NCBI RefSeq assembly: GCF_017833255.1
Contig: NZ_JAFIBU010000001.1
Location: forward strand, 4,256,001 to 4,320,000
Length of the DNA: 64,000 nucleotides
Reading direction: 5' to 3'
From: Paenibacillus sp. PvR098
GTDB lineage: Bacteria; Bacillota; Bacilli; Paenibacillales; NBRC-103111
Shown piece after piece: positions 1 through 7,812 of the stretch (position 1 is the first letter of the stretch; each line of letters starts with the position of its first letter). A program made the translations under genes and the position numbers. The notes below the pieces were generated by a model that had not been told where the DNA came from, searched no databases, and worked only from the letters and a program-made list of their open reading frames with translations.

Positions 1-222
1 ATTGCACCGCTGCTGATGGCATTTGTTCTCACACCTATGTTTGAAACGTCTGTTCGACAATCCTTTGATATCAGCAACGGAGACCCTGCCATCTTTGTCA
101 GAGGTCCGATTACGATTACGATATTGTCCTTAATTGTATTATTTGCGATTGCTCCCTTTATCGTGAAGTACCTGATCAGGAATCGAAAGTCGGCGCAAAA
201 TAACGAAACGATCGGTCATTAA
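1..222 (+). CDS. Tripartite tricarboxylate transporter permease, TctA family (C-terminal part)
   Basis: The reading frame is open from base 1, so this is the last 73 residues of a longer gene that starts outside the window. The segment reads GPMFET-like turn, then SVRQSF, then SNGDPAIF and a PI motif before a final transmembrane helix, which matches the C-terminal end of TctA, the large membrane subunit of tripartite tricarboxylate transporters (solute uptake with a TctC binding protein). A short basic tail closes the protein. The substrate cannot be told from this piece. A hairpin follows the stop codon, so tctA is probably the last gene of its operon. Confidence 0.75.
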   Translation: MAPLLMAFVLTPMFETSVRQSFDISNGDPAIFVRGPITITILSLIVLFAIAPFIVKYLIRNRKSAQNNETIGH

Positions 223-246
223 AAACAGGCTATGTCTGAAGACCAT

Positions 247-285
247 ACACCCGTCACCGGAAAACTCCGGGTTCGGGTGTGTTTA
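247..285 (+). terminator. Possible terminator after the tctA-type gene
   Basis: ACACCCG at 247-253 pairs with CGGGTGT at 274-280, with an inner imperfect GC stem, followed by a short GTTT. The T-tract is weak, so this is only a possible terminator. Confidence 0.4.
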
Positions 286-360
286 CTATGTCGCGTTCAG
301 CCCCGGATTTGACCGTGCTGCTGACGATATAATTTGGGGGAGATTTTATGGGCGTAACTA

Positions 361-657
361 CTGGAGCTCAAGGGCCCTGAGAAAACAGCTATCTTGTTCT
401 CCTGTGATATTTATGCTCTGGAAGTGATGAACCACTTGAAATCAAAAGGAATACAAGTGCCTCAAGATGCAGGATTGATGGGCTTTGATCATATTGACGT
501 ATTAAAATATGTTTCCCCCGCATTAACTACTGTGGAATACGCGGTGGAGGAGTTTGGAGTAAAGGCCGTAGAGAGCTTAGTTAGTCAAATTGAGCAGACG
601 GCTTATCCAACCGTTCCTTTATTAAACTATAAAATTATTCCTGGCGATTCCATTTAA
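361..657 (+). pseudogene. LacI-family regulator, C-terminal remnant
   Basis: The frame encodes about 98 residues that correspond to the end of the effector-binding domain of LacI/GalR repressors: a TAI-F-CD element, a helix ending in GIQVPQD, then GLMGFDHID and a TTVEY strand. The DNA-binding domain and most of the effector domain are missing. The frame is closed upstream by a TAA at 355-357, and no start with a ribosome site is visible; a TTG at 394 lies inside the conserved core and cannot start a working repressor. This is therefore a truncated gene, left over from a sugar- or acid-responsive regulator. It may have been linked to the transporter on its left, but that is a guess. Confidence 0.7.
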
Positions 658-769
658 TGATACGTAAACGAAAAGACCTGAGAGAAAGGCACTTTCTGCG
701 AAGTGTTTTTCTCTCGAGCTGCAGCTCAGTGTTGCGAGTGAGGTGGTTTATGACAATCTCATGGCGGAA

Positions 770-806
770 TTGACATGGCGGGGGCAACAATACTACAATT
801 TGTAGT
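770..806 (+). promoter_or_regulatory. resA-like gene promoter with overlapping 15-bp palindrome
   Basis: TTGACA at 770-775 and TACAAT at 794-799 are spaced by 18 bp. The -10 lies inside ACTACAATTTGTAGT (792-806), a perfect inverted repeat of ACTACAA around one central T. A palindrome covering the -10 is the classic layout of a repressor operator. The TACA/TGTA half-sites resemble BlaI/CopY-family operators, but the spacer is 3 rather than the usual 2, so the cognate repressor is unknown. Confidence 0.6.
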
Positions 807-839
807 GGAAGGGTTTCATAAATGGGGGGACGCCAGCAA

Positions 840-1364
840 ATGAAAAACAGAAAATGGGTGCAGTTTATGATTCTCGCCGTTGCATTGCTTGCCGGGGCAT
901 ATACCGTGGGAGCCGGGATATTCAAGGAAGACAACGAAATAGTTAAAGTCGGAAGCTATGCTCCGAATTTTAGTCTGCAGGGGCTGGACGGTAAAGTCTA
1001 CAATTTAGAGGATTACAAAGGGACAAGTGTGGTCGTCAATTTCTGGGGAACGTTCTGTCCTCCCTGTGTAAATGAGATGCCGGCACTGGAAAGACAGTAC
1101 GAGAAGTGGAAAAACGATGATGTCGTCGTGCTGGGTTTGAATCTGAATGAGAGTCCGATTACCGTCAGGTCCTTCTTGAACCAACATAACATCACTTTCC
1201 CTATTCTAATGGATCAGGATATCGTGCGGAAACAATATAAAGTTATTTCCTACCCAACGACCTTTTATATTAATTCGGAAGGAATCATTGAGGACATCTT
1301 TATCGGGGAGATGCAGGAAAGCGACATCGAAAGCCGAATTGAGAAGCTTGTCGAGCGCCAGTAG
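840..1364 (+). CDS. Membrane-anchored thiol-disulfide oxidoreductase, ResA/TlpA type
   Basis: This 174-residue protein has an uncleaved N-terminal membrane anchor (residues 8-26) and then a thioredoxin fold outside the membrane. The redox motif is C73-P-P-C76 in the context WGTFCPPC, followed by NEMPAL, and the cis-proline lies in ISYPTTF. ResA and TlpA proteins reduce disulfides of exported proteins, for example apocytochrome c; ResA itself usually has CEPC, so CPPC suggests a related but not identical partner. ATG 840 is preferred over ATG 822 because the G-rich ribosome site at 824-829 fits only the second. It is a single-gene unit with its own promoter and terminator. Confidence 0.85.
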   Translation: MKNRKWVQFMILAVALLAGAYTVGAGIFKEDNEIVKVGSYAPNFSLQGLDGKVYNLEDYKGTSVVVNFWGTFCPPCVNEMPALERQYEKWKNDDVVVLGLNLNESPITVRSFLNQHNITFPILMDQDIVRKQYKVISYPTTFYINSEGIIEDIFIGEMQESDIESRIEKLVERQ

Positions 1365-1402
1365 CGGGGATTGAATAGAAGTGAGTGATAATGGAGAGCA
1401 CA

Positions 1403-1448
1403 AGCTGTGGACGTTCCTTACGAGGAACCGGGTTCACGGCTTTTTTTG
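1403..1448 (+). terminator. Terminator of the resA-like gene
   Basis: AGCTGTGGACGTTCCT pairs with AGGAAC and GTTCACGGCT around a TACG loop with a small bulge, and is followed by seven T residues. Confidence 0.75.
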
Positions 1449-1525
1449 TTTTCATAAAGGTTTAATAATCATTTAATTGCAAATAATAAAATTTATGGAT
1501 TTTTATAGAATTTAGGTGGTCGGCA

Positions 1526-3730
1526 GTGAAAGCGGCAGGCAGATCAGACTTGTTTAAAGACGGCTTCATCACTTTTGTTACAGCATTCTCTATGATCACA
1601 TACGAGATCGTTTTGTCACGCTTTTTTGCCGTTATCATGGACTATAATTACGTCTTCCTGGTTATATCACTTTGCACGCTTGGGATCGGCATTGGGGGAT
1701 ATATTTCATTTCGTTGGCCGTTGATTGTTCGGAAGATTCAGGAATATGTACTAGGCTTGTATTCATTATTCCTGGCCGGAAGTACCATCCTGATGTATGC
1801 ACTGTCTTTTAAGGGGATTCTCTTTTACTCTGCATGTTCATTTATTCCGTTTTTAGTCGGCGGGACGATGGTTTCTTCTTTAATACAAAAGCGTCAAGAA
1901 CAGGCCGGGTTTATGTATTTTACCGATTTGGCAGGGGCCGGGATCGGGGCTGCCTTAGTCATTCCCCTGATGAATGTATTGAATCCGATCCAGACCATCA
2001 GCTTGATATCCTTTCTGTTGTTTAGCGTCTACTGTTTTGTCCGTTTCGATCAAATGAAAAGTTTCTCGAAGACAGTACATGTCTTATTGTTATTGGCGCT
2101 GACCTACAACTTATTCAGTCCGCTATTCGAACGGATACCGTTTAATGCTTATTTGACGAGCCCACACAATGTGTTCGTAGAGGAAAAAGAAGCGAAGATT
2201 GTATTTTCAAGCTGGGATGCGTTTGCCCGGACCGATGTTTATGATGCGGATGATGACGACTTGCTGTACATCACGATCGACGGCGGGGCTGTTTCACCCA
2301 TTTCAAAATATAGCGGTGAAGCAGGTCAGGTAGATTATTTACGTTCCACAACCGGCTTCCTTGCATTTCAAGATATACCTCGGGACAAGGTGCTGCTCAT
2401 TGGGGCAGGGGGCGGACAGGAGGTTCTTGCAGCCCGTATGCTTGATTATCGCCGGATTGAGGCCGTCGATATTAACAAAGGAAGCTTTGAGGCTGTCAGC
2501 CGTCTATCGGGGTTTTCGGGAGACGTGTTCGGGTTGAGCGGGGTCAGTCCCATTGTATCAGACGGCAGAAATTATATCCGGGAGACGAAGAGCACCTACG
2601 ATCTGATCTATTTATCTCTAGTGAAGAAAAATGAGGAAAGTAGGCTAGGCCTTTCTTTATCCGAAAACTACATGTTTACCCGGGAGGCCGTGGCGGATTA
2701 TATCGATAAATTGAACTCAGGCGGTCGTCTTGGTATATTGCTGCATAATGAGATGGAACTGTACAAAGTTTTGTATGCAGCCGTAAGCTATTTTCGGAAA
2801 GCAGGGGTTCCCGAAGCCGAGATCGGCCAACATATCGCCGTGGTCGGTACATATCAACATTTGGGACATGTGGTTGAAGGGATGGATGGTCATCGAATAA
2901 CAAGGCCGCTGCTGCTGGTCAATAAACAGCCGTTCACCCCATCCAACGCTGCTTCTCTTTTGTCCTCTATAAGGGGAATACAACAAATTCCCATTCATAT
3001 TCCTTATGTGCATGACCGGTTTGAAGCTATGGGCGAATGGATGAATCAAGCGGAGCTGAACCTTGAAGCCAACACGGATGACAAGCCGTTTTTTTACAGC
3101 AAAGGACAAGGGATATCGCCACTGCTTCCGGCATTGCTGATTTCCGTTGTCGGGTTGGCTGCACTGATGGCTCGCAGGGCAAAGCTGTCTATGGGGACGA
3201 CGGTTTATTTTTCCGGTATTGCCTTAGGATTTATGATGATAGAGGTCACTTTGATACAGCATCTGATCCTGCCGCTGGGCCATCCGACGCTTTCTTTTGT
3301 GATCGTACTGGGGACCTTGTTAATCACTGGCGGGATCGGCAGCTATTGCTCGGAACGGTGGTCAATGAACGGAAGCAAGCGTTACCTTCCTTTGCTGCTT
3401 ATTGGAATTCTCGCTTTGGGTGTACAAATAACTATCCGCTGGTTTGAGGCAAGCCAAGTGATGGTCACTCCGGGGCTGCGGATCTTGGGGGCAATATTGC
3501 TGCTTATGCCGCTCGGCTTCTTCATGGGCATGCCGTTCCCGTACGGATTGAAACGAATGGTTAAAGAACAAGTCGCCCTAAGCTGGGCAATCAACGGACT
3601 GATGACGGTGGCGGGCTCGTTATTGGCTGCGATGGTTTCGTATGGCTTAGGGTTCTCTGCCACGATGACTGCCGCAGCGGGTATTTACGTTTTGCTTTAC
3701 ATGGGAAGCAGGTCCATAATTACGACTTGA
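1526..3730 (+). CDS. Polytopic membrane protein with internal spermidine-synthase-like domain
   Basis: This is a 734-residue protein in three parts. Residues 1 to about 200 form some six or seven membrane helices, the middle (about 210-500) is a soluble Rossmann-type methyltransferase fold, and the rest is a second helix bundle. The middle part carries the nucleotide-binding motif LLIGAGGGQEVLAA, then EAVDINKG and SDGRNYI, as in spermidine synthases and their relatives. Fused membrane/spermidine-synthase-like proteins are known in bacteria, but most have no assigned reaction, so polyamine synthesis should not be assumed. The start is GTG 1526, preceded by AGGTGG. It stands alone between two terminators. 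Confidence 0.75.
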   Translation: MKAAGRSDLFKDGFITFVTAFSMITYEIVLSRFFAVIMDYNYVFLVISLCTLGIGIGGYISFRWPLIVRKIQEYVLGLYSLFLAGSTILMYALSFKGILFYSACSFIPFLVGGTMVSSLIQKRQEQAGFMYFTDLAGAGIGAALVIPLMNVLNPIQTISLISFLLFSVYCFVRFDQMKSFSKTVHVLLLLALTYNLFSPLFERIPFNAYLTSPHNVFVEEKEAKIVFSSWDAFARTDVYDADDDDLLYITIDGGAVSPISKYSGEAGQVDYLRSTTGFLAFQDIPRDKVLLIGAGGGQEVLAARMLDYRRIEAVDINKGSFEAVSRLSGFSGDVFGLSGVSPIVSDGRNYIRETKSTYDLIYLSLVKKNEESRLGLSLSENYMFTREAVADYIDKLNSGGRLGILLHNEMELYKVLYAAVSYFRKAGVPEAEIGQHIAVVGTYQHLGHVVEGMDGHRITRPLLLVNKQPFTPSNAASLLSSIRGIQQIPIHIPYVHDRFEAMGEWMNQAELNLEANTDDKPFFYSKGQGISPLLPALLISVVGLAALMARRAKLSMGTTVYFSGIALGFMMIEVTLIQHLILPLGHPTLSFVIVLGTLLITGGIGSYCSERWSMNGSKRYLPLLLIGILALGVQITIRWFEASQVMVTPGLRILGAILLLMPLGFFMGMPFPYGLKRMVKEQVALSWAINGLMTVAGSLLAAMVSYGLGFSATMTAAAGIYVLLYMGSRSIITT

Positions 3731-3746
3731 CTGGCTAATGAGCGAG

Positions 3747-3774
3747 GACCGCTTCATCTGAATGCGGTCTTTTG
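3747..3774 (+). terminator. Terminator of the membrane spermidine-synthase-like gene
   Basis: GACCGC (3747-3752) and GCGGTC (3764-3769) form a stem followed by TTTT. Confidence 0.7.
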
Positions 3775-3834
3775 TATTCTCCGCTTTAGATTTCATTATG
3801 GTACAATGATATAAAAATGTAAGGGGAGCCCGTC

Positions 3835-4065
3835 ATGGAACAATATCAAACTTTAATTGGAGTCGTCTTGGAGAAGCTGAACCAAACCTACAAGGACCTA
3901 AAGTTTAACTATAAGGGTCTTGATAGTATTTTGAGCAATCATTCGGCGGAAGAGATTTCAAATATCCCTGAGCTTATTACGATAACTGATTTGCGAGATT
4001 CGTATGGCGAGTTCATTCAATGCATGGAGAAACAGTTCCCAGGGATCAAAAGCTGCGACGAGTAG
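3835..4065 (+). CDS. Small protein of unknown function (76 aa)
   Basis: I do not recognise this family. The protein is 76 residues, hydrophilic and mostly helical by composition, with two Cys residues near the end (CMEKQ and IKSCDE), no signal peptide and no membrane segment. It is likely a real gene: there is a good ribosome site (AAGGGGAG at 3821-3828), an upstream TACAAT-like -10 element, and terminators lie on both sides. No neighbour suggests a function. Confidence 0.6.
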   Translation: MEQYQTLIGVVLEKLNQTYKDLKFNYKGLDSILSNHSAEEISNIPELITITDLRDSYGEFIQCMEKQFPGIKSCDE

Positions 4066-4215
4066 GGAGTTCTTCTTTTCATCAGTGGGGAGAGGCTCCT
4101 TTTTGCGTTCAAAAATTTGAATAATGAAATGGATTTATTTAGGGGAAACTATAGGTAGGCGAGTAGCCGAATACGGTTGATGTTCGCTGGTTCAGCCAAG
4201 GAAGGACGTCACAAT

Positions 4216-4800
4216 ATGAGCTACATATGGGAAAGCTTGATCATACTGTTCGTAGGGTTTGTACTGATCAGGATTGCCGGTAAAAAAACAGTGTCGGAAA
4301 TAACGGGTCTTGAGCTCATTACGCTATTAGCGATGGCATCTGTCATAGGCCACGCGATTTCGGAGGAAGGATTATGGATAACAATCGTGGTTCTGAGTAT
4401 GTTTGCAGGCCTCTTAATCGTTGTCCAGTACCTGGGAGTGAAATTCAATGTGATCGAAAGGTTATTAATGGGCCACGCTACACTCGTAGTTCAAGATGGA
4501 AAAATCATACCCAAAAACTTAAAAAAACTGCGGATGTCGGTAGATCAGCTTGAAGCAAGGCTAAGAGAAAACGGCATCTCCTCCTTCTCTGATATAAAAA
4601 CCGCGACGATTGAAATGAGCGGCCATCTTGGATATGAGCTGATGAAGCATGCTAAACCAGTGACGATGGGAGAATTGGAAAAAGTGTTAGCTCAGCTTCA
4701 TTTGATAAAGCAGCCGAAGAAACAAGCCCAGCCAGCAAATCTATTCCATGAGGTCGTGCATCAGAAGCATCAACAAGAAATTTCACAGGAACTTGAATGA
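4216..4800 (+). CDS. DUF421 (YetF/YcaP-type) membrane protein
   Basis: The 194-residue protein has three N-terminal membrane helices (about 5-22, 32-48, 52-72) followed by a soluble domain with the family pattern L-MGHATLVVQDGKI, then a segment MSVDQLEARLRENG, typical of DUF421 (YetF, YrbG, YkjA) proteins of Bacillus-type genomes. These proteins are linked to the spore or cell envelope, but no biochemical activity is established. ATG 4216 is chosen over ATG 4177 because AAGGAAGGA (4198-4206) sits ten bases upstream and the first helix then begins at residue 5. The C-terminal tail is rich in Gln, His and Lys. Confidence 0.8.
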   Translation: MSYIWESLIILFVGFVLIRIAGKKTVSEITGLELITLLAMASVIGHAISEEGLWITIVVLSMFAGLLIVVQYLGVKFNVIERLLMGHATLVVQDGKIIPKNLKKLRMSVDQLEARLRENGISSFSDIKTATIEMSGHLGYELMKHAKPVTMGELEKVLAQLHLIKQPKKQAQPANLFHEVVHQKHQQEISQELE

Positions 4801-4827
4801 CGTCCTTTTAGGGTTGGAGGGGAAATC

Positions 4828-5733
4828 ATGAAGCGATTCATTACTGCCGCATCAGGCATGCTGGTTCTTTGTTCAGTGTTAGCCGCTGCTCCTGTGTCCG
4901 CCGTCCAGCCTTCGTCCTTTCCGAAGCAGGCGACTTTAACGGAGATGACTGAGGTGTATCATTCTCCGGATCTTACCCAGCCTCCGGCTGCTGTTCTGAC
5001 TCGCAGGTCGTGAATATCAAGGGGCTGGAGAGTCAGTGGAAGAGTAAAACGATCAACGGAAATACGCAGCCGAATTTGGTTTCGAGTTTAAACATGATTA
5101 GGGGATAAATGGGTCTTGCTGTCCCAAGATACGTTCTTTGGCGAAGAACAGAAACGGGATACGAGAGTGTTTCTTTCGGGGGAGGAAGTGCTGCTGGACG
5201 CACCTTCCGGCAACCCCAAAACCTACGGAACCGTTTCGGCTCAGACCGTGCATGTCATGGCGGTGTGGGGGAACTATTTGGAAATCGATACTTGGCTGGG
5301 TCCCAAATGGATTCTTCCGAAGCATCCGGTTGTCTTTGATGTGGTAAGAGATCAATACGATCTTCGCCTCCCATCGGCCACACCGATGTATGATATAACC
5401 GATGCGGAGACCAAGCCGGCTGCTGAGCTGTCCCCACAAACCGTGAAAGCTTATGAGAGATCTCAAGACGGATGGTATCTGATCCAGACATGGCTTGGAC
5501 CGAAATGGGTCAATCCTGCCATTAACATCCCCCAAAATACGGTAAAAGAGACGGGGACCGTCAAGCTTTCGAAACAGCGTACCCTTTATCAATACCCAAA
5601 TTCAGAATCCAGAGCCATGGGCGCGCTTGCTCCTCAAACGATTACTTATTTTGAGAAGGCGGACGGCTGGGTCCGCATTAAGAGCTGGCTGGGCGATGCT
5701 TGGGTGCTGCCTTCGGTGGAGTCATCCGATTAA
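4828..5733 (+). pseudogene. Secreted SH3-like repeat protein, interrupted by two compensating frameshifts
   Basis: The gene opens with ATG 4828 behind GGAGGGG and codes for a signal peptide (VSAVQ cleavage region). After about 58 codons the frame ends in TGA at 5011-5013. The expected continuation, VVNIKGLESQWKSKTINGN, lies in the +2 frame and runs to about 5100, where the first frame resumes with DKWVLLSQD and stays open to 5733. A lost base near 4995 and an extra G in the GGGG run at 5101-5104 would explain both shifts. The restored protein has about 302 residues and repeats ending in TWLGPKW, TWLGPKW and SWLGDAW, typical of bacterial SH3-like envelope-binding modules. It is either a recent pseudogene or carries sequencing errors. 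Confidence 0.75.
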
Positions 5734-6024
5734 AAAAACTTCACAAAAATTAACCCGGTTTCATTATAAGGAGATTGGCCTTAGAGCAATTTGAAACGGG
5801 CAGCGCAGGCTTTCGGGAATATCCTCTGGCTCCGGGTGTCGGTTATTTCCTGAAGGGGATGCATCCGAACTCAGGCCGGATTTAAGATTAAATAATGTAC
5901 GGCTTTAATATAAGGACAGCGATGCTTTACACAAGCGTGGTTGTCCTGTTTTTTTATGGCTCATCATCGATCTCTATGCATTCGTTTACGCAAGCTGCTT
6001 GACGACTGGAAATTTTTATGCCAA

Positions 6025-6055
6025 TGTTAACAGTGTAAACATTAACGGTGTTAAT
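6025..6055 (+). promoter_or_regulatory. Operator region upstream of the TetR gene
   Basis: ATTAACGGTGTTAAT at 6041-6055 is a perfect inverted repeat with 6-bp arms and a GGT centre. Directly before it, TGTTAACAGTGTAAACA (6025-6041) is a near-perfect second dyad. A variant of the first dyad recurs before the next gene at 6709-6723, so this is probably the site of the TetR protein encoded here. Confidence 0.55.
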
Positions 6056-6086
6056 GCGCGAACTTTTTACAGAAAGGAATGGGTTT

Positions 6087-6692
6087 ATGGATCCCAAGGA
6101 AGCATTGGGCAGAACAACCATCAGCAAAAAAGATATTCTTGTTGCTGCCACCGACTTATTTTTAAATGATGGATACGAGAATGTGTCCATGAGGAAAATC
6201 GCAGGTAAAATAGGATGCTCGCCAACCAATCTGTATAACCATTTTACTAATAAAGAAGAAATTTTATTGTTTTTACTGCAGGACGGGTATTCTATTTTCT
6301 TAACGTATTTGATAGAAGCCAGAAATTTGCATAAAGATGAAGGAGTCTTAGTGAAGCTTAAAGCTGCGATGAGAGCTTACCTTCAATTCGGACTCGACAA
6401 TCCCGGTTATTATAAGCTGATGTTTATCGAGAATATGGAGCATTACGATCAAATCATAACGGGAGAGAGTGACCGGATGAAAGGGTTCAACGTATTGGTC
6501 GAGCTGATTCATGAAGCGGTCTCTTTGGGGGTCATTTCAAACTATGGTGAGATAGTGACAAGCCAATCGGTATGGGCTGCGCTTCATGGGCTGACTTCAT
6601 TATTCATTATGTTTCCAACCTTTGACTGGAAAGACCGCGATGCTTTGATGGATTTTCATATAGATACTTATTTGAAAGGGCTGCAGAACTAA
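6087..6692 (+). CDS. TetR/AcrR-family transcriptional regulator
   Basis: The 201-residue protein has an N-terminal helix-turn-helix of the TetR type: KKDILVAATDLFLNDGYENV, then MRKIAGKIGCSPTNLYNHF and NKEEIL. The C-terminal ligand domain is of the TetR_C WHG type, with WAALHGLTSLFIMFP. TetR proteins usually repress their own gene and a neighbour until a ligand binds. ATG 6087 is chosen over 6048 because AGAAAGGA lies eight bases upstream and the dyad at 6041-6055 would otherwise overlap the start. The dehydrogenase gene follows 58 bp downstream with a half-conserved copy of the same operator. The ligand is unknown. Confidence 0.9.
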   Translation: MDPKEALGRTTISKKDILVAATDLFLNDGYENVSMRKIAGKIGCSPTNLYNHFTNKEEILLFLLQDGYSIFLTYLIEARNLHKDEGVLVKLKAAMRAYLQFGLDNPGYYKLMFIENMEHYDQIITGESDRMKGFNVLVELIHEAVSLGVISNYGEIVTSQSVWAALHGLTSLFIMFPTFDWKDRDALMDFHIDTYLKGLQN

Positions 6693-6708
6693 ATTTTTTT
6701 AGCAGTTG

Positions 6709-6723
6709 GTTGACGGTGTTAAT
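6709..6723 (+). promoter_or_regulatory. Second copy of the TetR-type operator
   Basis: GTTGACGGTGTTAAT keeps the GGT centre and the right half-site of the dyad at 6041-6055 and differs in two bases of the left arm. It sits 28 bp before the ATG of the dehydrogenase gene. Confidence 0.45.
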
Positions 6724-6750
6724 ATACTAATTTGTTAGGGAGGATGTCAT

Positions 6751-7695
6751 ATGAAAAAAGGAATGCATGTTATTTTTGGAGCCGGTCCTTTAGGCAGAGC
6801 TGTCATGGAAGAGTTGGTTCATCAAGGCTGCAGCGTACGCATGGTCCATAGGAGCGGGACAGCGGAGGTACCGCCGGAAGTTGAGCTGGTCCCCGGTGAT
6901 GCAAGTGAGGCCGATCAAGTGATGCGTATTAGTAAGGATGCGGATGTAGTCTATAATTGTACGGGTCTTCCGTACCCGATGTGGAATCACCTCCCTCAGA
7001 TCATGAACGGGTTGATTGACGGGGTAAGCCGGACGAATGCTATTCTAGTTTATGGTGACAATCTATATGCTTATGGCCCTGTTGAAGGGAAGGTGAGCGA
7101 GAGCAGTCCTTACCATCCGGTTGGCCGAAAAACAGCGGTTAGAGCACAAGCAGCGAATATGCTGATGAATGCTCACAGACAAGGTAAGATACGAGCGGCT
7201 ATCGGGAGGGGACCAAGCTTTTATGGACCCGGAGTAACATTATCGGTACTAGGCTCCGGAATATTCGACAACCTAATCGCTAATCAACCGATGGATGCTC
7301 TAGGCAATATCGATGCGCCCCACTCGTTAATTTATATTAAGGATTTTGCCCGCGGTCTCGTGACGCTCGGAGCCATGGATAAAGCATTAGGAGAGATATG
7401 GCATGTTCCCTGTGATCGAACGACTAATGTAAGAGAGCTTACTCAGATGATCGCCACTCAATTGGAGAAAATGCCCAGGTATAGAATCGCGAACAAGTTT
7501 ATCCTTACCCTTTTGAGTATGTTTAATCCGACGATGAGAGAGTTTCAAGAGATTTTTTATCAATATCAGCGGCCTTTCATTATGGATGACAGCAAATTTA
7601 GAAATGCATTCGACTTCAAAGTGACTTCGCACGATGAAGCGATTCGGATGACATTGTTTTGGTATATGAAGGGGAAGAAGCCGGTTGAATTCTAA
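6751..7695 (+). CDS. NAD-dependent epimerase/dehydratase family protein (extended SDR)
   Basis: This 314-residue protein starts with an unusual nucleotide-binding motif (VIFGAGPLGRAV, GxGxxG type) and continues with D-A-DVVYNCTG and VYGDNLYAYGP. The usual catalytic YxxxK is not obvious: the region reads SPYHPVGRKTAVRAQA. The domain RGPSFYGPGV, LGNIDAPHSLIYIKDFARGL and a C-terminal helical part match NAD-dependent epimerase/dehydratase proteins of unknown substrate. AGGGAGGA lies eight bases before ATG 6751. The TetR gene just upstream and the shared operator suggest that a small molecule handled by this enzyme controls expression; that link is inferred. Confidence 0.8.
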   Translation: MKKGMHVIFGAGPLGRAVMEELVHQGCSVRMVHRSGTAEVPPEVELVPGDASEADQVMRISKDADVVYNCTGLPYPMWNHLPQIMNGLIDGVSRTNAILVYGDNLYAYGPVEGKVSESSPYHPVGRKTAVRAQAANMLMNAHRQGKIRAAIGRGPSFYGPGVTLSVLGSGIFDNLIANQPMDALGNIDAPHSLIYIKDFARGLVTLGAMDKALGEIWHVPCDRTTNVRELTQMIATQLEKMPRYRIANKFILTLLSMFNPTMREFQEIFYQYQRPFIMDDSKFRNAFDFKVTSHDEAIRMTLFWYMKGKKPVEF

Positions 7696-7721
7696 TTGGA
7701 TAAAGATCGCGGGCTAGAAAG

Positions 7722-7748
7722 AAGCTTGAACGCTCGGGCTGTTTTTTT
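7722..7748 (+). terminator. Terminator after the dehydrogenase gene
   Basis: AGCTTGA and TCGGGCT form a stem with two G-U pairs around ACGC, followed by TGTTTTTTT. Confidence 0.55.
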
Positions 7749-7752
7749 GATG

Positions 7753-7772
7753 CATCTATTATATAATAGATG
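7753..7772. promoter_or_regulatory. Perfect 20-bp palindrome on the ytoI promoter
   Basis: CATCTATTATATAATAGATG is fully self-complementary. It contains TATAAT at 7762-7767, a likely -10 element for the gene that starts at 7813. The -35 region is poor (CTGTTT). The layout suggests a dimeric regulator sitting on the promoter, possibly the YtoI-type protein acting on its own gene. Confidence 0.6.
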
Positions 7773-7812
7773 AAAAACAGAATGTTACAGTTTGCACGGG
7801 GGTGTTTCGAGC

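Noticed and set aside
682..717. GC-mixed hairpin with an adjacent GAGCTGCAGCTC palindrome after the lacI remnant
   Set aside because: It has no T-tract on either strand, so I did not call it a terminator; its role is unclear.
5775..5885. 37-codon frame starting with TTG after AAGGAG
   Set aside because: The ribosome site is only two bases from the start and the product (36 residues) matches nothing I know; kept out as unsupported. The rest of 5734-6024 shows no clear feature.
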